Assembly (NCBI GenBank): GCA_036562265.1
Contig: DATCKS010000614.1
Span: 1-7,799, forward strand
Origin: DASVDK01 sp036562265 [NCBI: Thermodesulfobacteriota bacterium]
GTDB lineage: Bacteria; DASVDK01
Direction of reading: 5' to 3'
Length of the DNA: 7,799 bases
Shown here in pieces: positions 1 through 4,780 of the stretch. A program made the position numbers and the translations under genes. A model generated the notes under the pieces. It saw only the letters and a program-made list of their open reading frames with translations, was not told the origin of the DNA and searched no databases. The stretch's first letter is position 1, and each line of letters opens with the position of its first letter.

Positions 1-328
1 CCTCGTCGATGGTGCGGGTCCCCTCGAACTGGAGGCCGTACCAGCCGAAGTCGACGCGGTGGCGCTCGGCGAAGCGGAAGTAGCCGTCCACGCGAACGAC
101 GTCGTCGCTGTTCGGCATGCCGAGGATCCGACCCGCATCGACCGTCGTGCCGACGGCTCGGGTCGTCGAGTCCAGGTGAAACTCGATGTTCGAGTCTCGC
201 ACGAGGAACCCGCCGACCCTCAGGCTGAACGTGTCCGGGTAGCCGGTGTCCGGTGCGGCCTCGGCCCGGGTGACGAGCGCCAGATGCAGCACGAGGGCGG
301 CGCCGGCCGCGAGGAGCGTTCGCGTCAC
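1..328 (-). CDS. Predicted outer-membrane beta-barrel protein, N-terminal part (partial)
   Basis: The gene starts inside the window and continues past its left edge, so only about 109 residues are visible. I chose the GTG at 328 because GGAGGA lies 5 bases upstream and because translation from it opens directly with a signal peptide: MTR, a hydrophobic stretch from about residue 5 to 19, and a likely cleavage site at AEA-AP near residues 22-26. An in-frame ATG at 358 would add ten charged or proline-rich residues before the signal peptide and has no such ribosome site. The mature part (DTFSLRVGGFLVRDSNIEF, then VDGYFRFAERHRVDFGWYGL) shows alternating polar and hydrophobic residues with aromatic girdle residues, typical of outer-membrane barrel strands. 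Its style resembles OmpW/opacity-like proteins, but I cannot name a family. Role unknown; location in the outer membrane is inferred. Confidence 0.72.
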   Translation of the reverse strand, partial: MTRTLLAAGAALVLHLALVTRAEAAPDTGYPDTFSLRVGGFLVRDSNIEFHLDSTTRAVGTTVDAGRILGMPNSDDVVRVDGYFRFAERHRVDFGWYGLQFEGTRTIDE

Positions 329-333
329 GTGGG

Positions 334-339
334 TCCTCC
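334..339 (-). promoter_or_regulatory. Shine-Dalgarno site that decides the GTG start at 328
   Basis: GGAGGA read on the minus strand, five bases before the GTG. It supports the GTG over the ATG thirty bases further upstream. Confidence 0.6.
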
Positions 340-365
340 GCGGGGCTGGCACGACCATTCTCGTC

Positions 366-381
366 GGGCCCGCGCGGGCCC
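366..381. repeat. Perfect 16-base palindrome
   Basis: GGGCCCGCGCGGGCCC is fully self-complementary. It lies 38 to 53 bases upstream of the GTG of the left-hand barrel gene, where an operator or a transcript hairpin would act. A GC-rich genome produces such dyads more often by chance, so function is uncertain. Confidence 0.4.
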
Positions 382-402
382 ACAACCGGGAGAGTTCTGT
401 AG

Positions 403-414
403 GCGAGCGCTCGC
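403..414. repeat. Perfect 12-base palindrome
   Basis: GCGAGCGCTCGC, fully self-complementary, lies 21 bases to the right of the 16-base palindrome in the same divergent spacer. It could be a second operator-like site for the left gene or a chance GC-rich dyad. Confidence 0.35.
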
Positions 415-528
415 GTCTCCGGGGGGCCCTGCGACGCTCGGGGCGAGTCCGCCGAGGCGCCGCGCCCTGGCGCCCGATCGACGTCGTCCTCTACACAGTC
501 GTCCGGATACCCCGCACGTCCCCGAGCG

Positions 529-553
529 CTCACGCTGAACGATCGAGCGTGAG
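529..553. repeat. Inverted repeat: 8-bp stem, 9-base loop
   Basis: CTCACGCT and AGCGTGAG are exact reverse complements separated by nine bases (GAACGATCG). The hairpin ends about 40 bases before the start of the 45-codon gene. No T-run follows it on either strand, so a classical terminator is unlikely. An operator or a leader hairpin is possible. Confidence 0.4.
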
Positions 554-580
554 ACCGCCCGCGGTCGGGCGGCCGTCCGA

Positions 581-586
581 GGAGGA
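581..586 (+). promoter_or_regulatory. Shine-Dalgarno site for the 45-codon gene
   Basis: GGAGGA, eight bases before the ATG at 595. An in-frame GTG at 589 lies only two bases after it and is too close to be the start. Confidence 0.55.
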
Positions 587-594
587 TCGTGGCG

Positions 595-732
595 ATGAGA
601 CGCCGGATCGCGGGGATGGCGCTCTGCGCCGTCGTGGCGGCGGACCAGCAGGCCGCGCGGGCGCAGGCGCAAGGGCTCTACGACCGCGCCACCCGCGCGT
701 GCCTCGAGGGACGCGGCTACACGGTCCGGTAG
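595..732 (+). CDS. 45-residue secreted mini-protein, probable remnant of a larger family
   Basis: The product begins MRRRIAGMALCAVVAA and ends LYDRATRACLEGRGYTVR. The ATG has a good ribosome site. The N-terminus looks like a short signal peptide (RRR, then about ten hydrophobic residues), although the hydrophobic core is short. A region rich in A, Q and R follows. The C-terminal YDxAxxxCxxxxGxxV pattern is one I associate with the end of small secreted or glycine-zipper-type proteins of Proteobacteria, normally preceded by a longer domain that is missing here. It could be an internally deleted relic or a real small periplasmic protein. The stop lies three bases before the GTG of the next gene, so the two are probably co-transcribed and perhaps translationally coupled. 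Function unknown. Confidence 0.5.
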   Translation: MRRRIAGMALCAVVAADQQAARAQAQGLYDRATRACLEGRGYTVR

Positions 733-735
733 CCG

Positions 736-2346
736 GTGCGCCTCATCGCGTCCCTCGTCGTGGCGGGGATGGCGGCCTGGGGCGCCGCGGCCATCTATTA
801 CGCGCCCCTCCCTACACCCGGGCTGCGCGCCGCACTGGCCCTGGGCCTTGTCGCCGCGACGGTCCTCGCGTTTCTCCTCCTGCCGCGGCGCCGCCGGACG
901 CTCGTGGGATTCCTCGTCGGCTTCGCCGTGCTCGTGCTCCTCTGGCGGCAGATCCCCGCTTCGAACGATCGCGACTGGCAGCCGGAGGTGGCGGTCGCCC
1001 CCTGGGCGGAGGTCGAGGGTGATCTCGTCACGATCCACGGGGTGCGCAACCTCGACTACCGGAGCGAGACGGAGTTCGTCACGCGCTGGGAGGACCGGAC
1101 CTACGACCTCCGCACGCTCGACTCCGTGGACCTCGTCGTCTCGTACTGGGCCGGCCGCGCGGTCGCGCACGTTCTCGTCAGCTTCGGGTTCGGAGGGAAG
1201 GACTACGTTGCGGTGTCGATCGAGACGCGCAAGGAGCGGGGCGAGCGCTACTCGACGATCGGCGGGTTCTTCAGGCAATACGAGCTCGTCTACGTCGTCG
1301 CCGACGAGCGCGACGTGATCCGCGTGCGGACGACCTACCGGCAGCCCCGGGAGGACGTGTACGTCTATCGGCTGCGCACGCGCCGAGGGGACCTCCGCAG
1401 GGCCTTCCTCGACTACCTGAGAGGCATGAACGAACTGCGCGCGCGGCCGCGCTTCTACAACACGCTCACCACCAACTGCACGACGGGGATCCTGTTGCAC
1501 GCGCGGGTGAACCGCGACGCGCCGCGATGGTCGTGGAAGGTGCTCTTGACCGGCTACGTCCCCGAGTACCTCTACGAGATCGGCCGGCTCGACCCCTCGC
1601 GGCCGTTTCCGGAGCTCGGGCGACTTGGACACGTGAACGGGCGCGCCCACGCGGCGGACGGGGATCCCGACTTCTCGCAGCGTATCCGGGACGGGATTCC
1701 GGCGCCGCCGCCGCTGCCCGAGCTATCGGGTCTCGGCGTGCTCGAGGAGGATGCGGCGCATTTCCGCGATCGTGTCCGGGTGCGACTGGGCGGAGTGGCC
1801 GGACCGGACGACCAGCTCGGAGGCGACCCCGTCGACGTGCGCGCTCTCGTAGGCCACGACGCCATCGGTCTGTCCCCAGGGCGGGCCCGGACCTCGTACG
1901 GCGATGATCGAGTGGGCGGCAACGCCGGGGTCGATGGGGCTCGCGGCCAGCGTCCGGACGAAGGGGTGGCCGGGGCTCATGTTGTCGACGCTCGTCGGCA
2001 GCCGGCTGTCGGAGAACGCAAGGAGGTTGGCGCCAGCGGAGGCCGAGCGGAACTGGTCGGCGAGGCGACCTGGGAGGGCGACGAACCGTCTGACGAGGTT
2101 GCGAACCGGGTCGCTGGCACGGAAGCTGCCGCGGTGGGGCGTGGCGATGAAGACGACCCGCTTCACGGTCGGCAGGGGATGGAAGAACATCGCCGCCTCG
2201 AGCAGCGTCCGCGTCTCGGGCTCGAGGTCGAGCTCGGCCAGGTCCCGCGTGCTGACGTTGTCCCAGAAGCGCGTCCCGCTGTGGATGACCATGAGCTTCG
2301 CGAGGAGCCCGCCCTGGCTGTGCCCGACGACGACCATCCGGCGTAG
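736..2346 (+). CDS. Membrane protein with Lnb N-terminal-like (DUF4105) domain; frame runs on past its expected end
   Basis: The product starts at a GTG three bases after the preceding stop. It has no clear ribosome site of its own, so coupling is likely. This start keeps the first membrane segment whole. Three hydrophobic segments lie at about residues 2-22, 29-49 and 56-70. They precede a soluble domain, probably periplasmic, at about 90-285 with the hallmarks of the DUF4105/Lnb_N family: RNLDYRSETEFVTRWEDRTY, the SYW and AHVLVSF block, SIETRKERGERYS, FFRQYELVYVVADERD and the cysteine motif TTNCTT (Cys248). The family is named after an alternative lipoprotein N-acyltransferase; His145 and Cys248 are candidate catalytic residues. 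Recognisable sequence ends near ADGDPDFSQRIRDGIP (residue 322, base 1701), close to the usual end of such proteins. The remaining 214 codons are antisense to the hydrolase gene and look non-coding. The functional gene is therefore about 736-1720, and this stop position is doubtful. Confidence 0.75.
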   Translation: MRLIASLVVAGMAAWGAAAIYYAPLPTPGLRAALALGLVAATVLAFLLLPRRRRTLVGFLVGFAVLVLLWRQIPASNDRDWQPEVAVAPWAEVEGDLVTIHGVRNLDYRSETEFVTRWEDRTYDLRTLDSVDLVVSYWAGRAVAHVLVSFGFGGKDYVAVSIETRKERGERYSTIGGFFRQYELVYVVADERDVIRVRTTYRQPREDVYVYRLRTRRGDLRRAFLDYLRGMNELRARPRFYNTLTTNCTTGILLHARVNRDAPRWSWKVLLTGYVPEYLYEIGRLDPSRPFPELGRLGHVNGRAHAADGDPDFSQRIRDGIPAPPPLPELSGLGVLEEDAAHFRDRVRVRLGGVAGPDDQLGGDPVDVRALVGHDAIGLSPGRARTSYGDDRVGGNAGVDGARGQRPDEGVAGAHVVDARRQPAVGERKEVGASGGRAELVGEATWEGDEPSDEVANRVAGTEAAAVGRGDEDDPLHGRQGMEEHRRLEQRPRLGLEVELGQVPRADVVPEARPAVDDHELREEPALAVPDDDHPA

Positions 2347-3567
2347 CGCCGGGTCCTCGCCATGCGGGTCGAGGTCGGTAACGGCGGAGGTGAGCGCGGC
2401 GCGGAGGAGGTGGGCCGAGTAGAGAACCGGCTGGCCCGTGTTGTACGTGAAGAACCAGACCTCGAAGCGCTCACGCAGGACCGCGTCCGCGGCGAGCTCG
2501 TTCAGCAGCTCCGCCCAGCGCGCGATGCTCGACGCGGTGCCGTGGACGAGGACGAGCGGGATGCGCCCGCGACGGTGCGGGGCGAGCATGACGAGCCCAT
2601 CGCCGAACAGGCGCGCGTCGCCGAAGCGAAAGCCGGCGATCTCGAGGTCCCACACCCGTGCGCCCTCGAGCATGTACGCCAGCGTGGCCGAGTAGTCCCG
2701 CTCGAGCGGGATGATACGGCCGTCCACGGACACCGAGGGAGCCTCGTCCGGGGTGTGGATCTCGATGCGGGCATGGAGGCGGCCCTCGACGAGCGCCTGC
2801 ACGGGGCGCTCGAAACGGACGAACAGCGTCACCGGCACCTTGATCGACGGCGGGATCCGCTTGCGCGCCGCCTCGGCCGCCGGACCCGAGCCGACCGGCT
2901 CCAGCTCGGCAGCGAGGGGCGCCCCGAGGCCCGCGACCCGGTAGTGGTTCCGGAGCCCTCGGATCTCGAAGTCGCCGACGGGGACGAGGTGCGTGAACCG
3001 GTAGCCGCTCCACTCGAGTTCGGCGGGAGGGAGCGAGAGCTGGAGATCCCCGAACGGCAGCGGGACGATGCCGGGTTCGACGGCGAGATCGGCTCCGCCT
3101 GGCGCCGCGAAGCCCGCCGCGAGGCCGAGGTTGTAGAGGTCGGCGGCCAGGCGAAGGCGGGGGTCGAGCGCGTCGGGCGGCGGTCGCGCCTCGGGGAAGA
3201 GGAAGGCGTACGCGTACGCGACGGCGGCCAGGTAGTACCCACGCGTCTTCGTCTCCTGGGCGTGGAGGAACGAGAGTTCGGCCAGCGCAAAGAGCCGGTC
3301 CGCCGTGACGCGCTGCGAGAGCGGCTCTCGGAGCGCCTCGAGCGTGGCCTCGGGATCGGCCTCGAACCGGTCGGCGAGGTCGGCGCGGTTGAGGACCTGC
3401 AGGGACCACACGCTCGGCGTCCCGGCGGAGAGCACGTTCGTCGTGAGCCGACGGTACGTGTCCAGCGAGCTGGCCCGCTCGACGCCGACCGGCGTGGCGC
3501 ACCCGACCGCCAGCAGGGCGGCCAGACACGGACCGAGCAACCGGAGAAGCAGGGCGGGGCGCCGCAT
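1723..3567 (-). CDS. Lipoprotein with C-terminal alpha/beta hydrolase (PGAP1/lipase-like) domain
   Basis: The 614-residue product opens with a lipoprotein signal peptide: MRRP, a hydrophobic core, and LAVGC with the lipidated Cys at residue 23. It is probably membrane-anchored, facing the periplasm or outside. Residues of about 30-330 form a mixed region with an alpha-helical start and later beta-rich stretches; I do not recognise a family there. Residues of about 335-610 are an alpha/beta hydrolase: LVLVHGTASS (339-346, oxyanion region), nucleophile elbow GHSQGG with Ser417, ATPHRGS at 475-481 as in PGAP1-like lipases, a candidate acidic residue Asp568 in QTDGVVAYES, and a candidate His591 in SGHSAQSHP. 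It is likely an esterase or lipase acting on lipids or ester-linked substrates; the substrate is unknown. The ATG at 3567 suits the signal peptide but has no strong ribosome site. The gene is convergent with the DUF4105 gene and divergent from the barrel gene at 3728. Confidence 0.9.
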   Translation of the reverse strand: MRRPALLLRLLGPCLAALLAVGCATPVGVERASSLDTYRRLTTNVLSAGTPSVWSLQVLNRADLADRFEADPEATLEALREPLSQRVTADRLFALAELSFLHAQETKTRGYYLAAVAYAYAFLFPEARPPPDALDPRLRLAADLYNLGLAAGFAAPGGADLAVEPGIVPLPFGDLQLSLPPAELEWSGYRFTHLVPVGDFEIRGLRNHYRVAGLGAPLAAELEPVGSGPAAEAARKRIPPSIKVPVTLFVRFERPVQALVEGRLHARIEIHTPDEAPSVSVDGRIIPLERDYSATLAYMLEGARVWDLEIAGFRFGDARLFGDGLVMLAPHRRGRIPLVLVHGTASSIARWAELLNELAADAVLRERFEVWFFTYNTGQPVLYSAHLLRAALTSAVTDLDPHGEDPALRRMVVVGHSQGGLLAKLMVIHSGTRFWDNVSTRDLAELDLEPETRTLLEAAMFFHPLPTVKRVVFIATPHRGSFRASDPVRNLVRRFVALPGRLADQFRSASAGANLLAFSDSRLPTSVDNMSPGHPFVRTLAASPIDPGVAAHSIIAVRGPGPPWGQTDGVVAYESAHVDGVASELVVRSGHSAQSHPDTIAEMRRILLEHAETR

Positions 3568-3727
3568 GAGCCGAGACTATGGCGCGGACGCCGTCGTCGT
3601 CAACAGCCGGCGAAGGGCGATGACGACGAAACTCGACCGGCGGACTTCCGGGAAGGGGCAGAGCGCCTGTCAAGACTCCCGACATTACCCGATGGCACGC
3701 CCGGACGGTGTCGCGTAGCCTGCGAGC
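3568..3727. promoter_or_regulatory. Divergent promoter region between lipoprotein hydrolase and barrel gene
   Basis: This 160-base spacer must hold promoters for both flanking genes. It is the least GC-rich stretch nearby and contains an 11-base dyad, CTTCC-G-GGAAG, at 3645-3655. TTGACA occurs on the minus strand at 3673-3668, but I see no good -10 box about 17 bases further on. No individual promoter can be assigned with confidence. Confidence 0.35.
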
Positions 3728-4390
3728 ATGAGGACATACACATCGATCGTCGCAGTCCTGGGGTCGACGTGGCTTCTCGCCTCGAGCCCGGCCATCGCGG
3801 CCGAGCCATCCGCCGAGCCATCGGCCGAGGCCCCGTCCGAGCCTTCGAAGGCGCGGGGGTATTTCGCCCTGAGCGGCTATTTCCTCGGACTCACCGGCAC
3901 GGAGCTGCGCGACGTCACGGCCGGCGGCATCGAGCGCGACATCGAGGCGGACGACGGCTGGGGGGCGGGGCTCGCCATCGGGTACCGCATCGGGCTCGGA
4001 CTTCGTCTGGAGGGCGAGGCGGTGTACCGGCACAACCAGGTTGACATCCAGAGGGTCTTCCTGTCCCAGCCCGACGTCGGCGGGGGCGTCCGATCCGTCG
4101 GCCTCATGGCCAACGCCTACTTCGAGCCGGAGCTGCGCTTCCCCATCAACCCCTACATCGGAGCCGGGATCGGCGGGGCGAACGTCGGCCTGGACGCGAA
4201 CGGCCTCGACATCGACGAGGACGACTGGGTGCTCGCCTACCAGGCCTTGGCCGGCGCCGCACTGAAACTCGGGACGGTCGACTTCATCCTCGGCTACCGC
4301 TACTTCGCCACCGACGACCCGGCCTTCCGGGGGACCGAGATCGAGTACCGCACGCACAACCTCGAGGTGGGGCTTCGCATCAACTTCTAG
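3728..4390 (+). CDS. Small outer-membrane beta-barrel protein (opacity/OmpA-barrel-like)
   Basis: The 220-residue product has a signal peptide (MRTYTS, a hydrophobic core, SPAIA-AEP with cleavage after about residue 24). A short Ala-Glu-Pro-Ser linker follows (25-40), then a barrel domain. Strand-like stretches include GYFALSGYFLGLTG, WGAGLAIGYRIGLGLRLEGE, GLMANAYFEPELRF, NPYIGAGIGGANVGLD, LAGAALKLGTVDFILGYRYF and the terminal HNLEVGLRINF. The last residue is Phe, the usual signature for insertion by the BAM complex. The length and GAGIG/GYRYF pattern match eight-stranded opacity or OmpW-like porin-family proteins. The molecular role is unknown; adhesion or structural and stress functions are common in the family. 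The start is fixed by the signal peptide, with only a weak GCGAG ribosome site. It precedes the kinase gene on the same strand by about 80 bases, so co-transcription is possible. Confidence 0.85.
   Translation: MRTYTSIVAVLGSTWLLASSPAIAAEPSAEPSAEAPSEPSKARGYFALSGYFLGLTGTELRDVTAGGIERDIEADDGWGAGLAIGYRIGLGLRLEGEAVYRHNQVDIQRVFLSQPDVGGGVRSVGLMANAYFEPELRFPINPYIGAGIGGANVGLDANGLDIDEDDWVLAYQALAGAALKLGTVDFILGYRYFATDDPAFRGTEIEYRTHNLEVGLRINF
3800..3847 (+). repeat. Four 12-base tandem repeats coding for an Ala-Glu-Pro-Ser linker
   Basis: Four successive 12-base units (two nearly identical, GCCGAGCCATCC and GCCGAGCCATCG, then two diverged) encode AEPS-AEPS-AEAP-SEPS directly after the predicted signal cleavage site of the barrel protein. 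They probably form a flexible periplasmic linker whose length could vary by unit slippage. Confidence 0.6.
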
Positions 4391-4468
4391 AGCTTTCCAG
4401 CGGCGCGGAACCGGTCTACGATCGATCGAGGCTGATTGGTTCGCTGGCCTCGAGCCGGAGAAACCTCC
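4391..4468 (+). promoter_or_regulatory. Spacer between barrel gene and kinase locus, with a CGATCGATCG dyad
   Basis: This is a 78-base gap. It holds the 10-base palindrome CGATCGATCG at 4419-4428. I see no terminator with a T-run after the barrel gene, so read-through into the kinase is possible. CGGAG at 4456-4460 serves as a ribosome site for the GTG at 4469. Confidence 0.3.
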
Positions 4469-4780
4469 GTGTCGTCGTCCCGCAGAGCCCTCACATGGCG
4501 CGCGGTCCTCGTCGCGGTCGCCGTGCTTGCTGCCACGGGGGCCGAGCACCTGGTGGCGCCGACGGGGCACCCGTCGCCGTGCCGGACAGACATCGCGCGG
4601 CCCGTCGCCGGCCCCGAGGTGTGCGCCCTGGTGTTGTCCGTCCCTTCATCGTCCCGGCCGCACTCGTGGAGGCGAGGGCCGCCGACGAGGTCGCCCTGCG
4701 CCGCTCGGGCTCCACGCTGCGAACGGTCCTCGGGTCCAACGGGCTGCCGATCGACGTCCGACGCGGGGACGGTCGCATGA
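4469..4780 (+). pseudogene. Frameshifted 5' segment of the sensor kinase (two membrane segments)
   Basis: A GTG at 4469 lies eight bases after CGGAG and opens a frame reading MSSSRRALTWRAVLVAVAV, with a membrane or signal segment at about residues 11-30. Up to about base 4642 this frame has almost only G or C at third positions. Beyond that its codons degrade, while the kinase frame, poor before, becomes clean. Joining the two frames at the CCC run (4642-4644) by restoring one base gives VCALVLSVPFIVPAALVEA, a good second membrane segment at about residues 51-69. The sequence then runs straight into the kinase, for a protein of about 652 residues. As it stands the frame ends at a TGA (4778-4780) that overlaps the kinase ATG as ATGA. 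A genuine separate small membrane protein translationally coupled to the kinase is the alternative, but its second half looks non-coding. Confidence 0.5.

Noticed and set aside
325-1650. 441-codon open frame on the minus strand
   Set aside because: It is antisense to the well-supported DUF4105 gene and intergenic DNA. Its translation is rich in R, P, E and A with no recognisable domain, as expected for a shadow frame in GC-rich DNA.
3668-3673. TTGACA on the minus strand as a -35 box for the hydrolase
   Set aside because: No -10-like hexamer is found 16-18 bases downstream; the region there is G/C-rich.
3693-3708. TGGCACG resembling the -24 element of a sigma-54 promoter before the barrel gene
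   Set aside because: The required GC/TTGC -12 element is not at the right spacing, so this is a chance match.
2362-4044. 560-codon open frame on the plus strand
   Set aside because: It runs antisense and in codon register with the lipoprotein hydrolase, then continues out of frame into the barrel gene. The translation is low-complexity and charged, without any domain.
2471-4570. 699-codon open frame on the minus strand, the longest in the window
   Set aside because: It overlaps the hydrolase in another frame and is antisense to the barrel gene. Both of those have signal peptides and family features; this frame has none.
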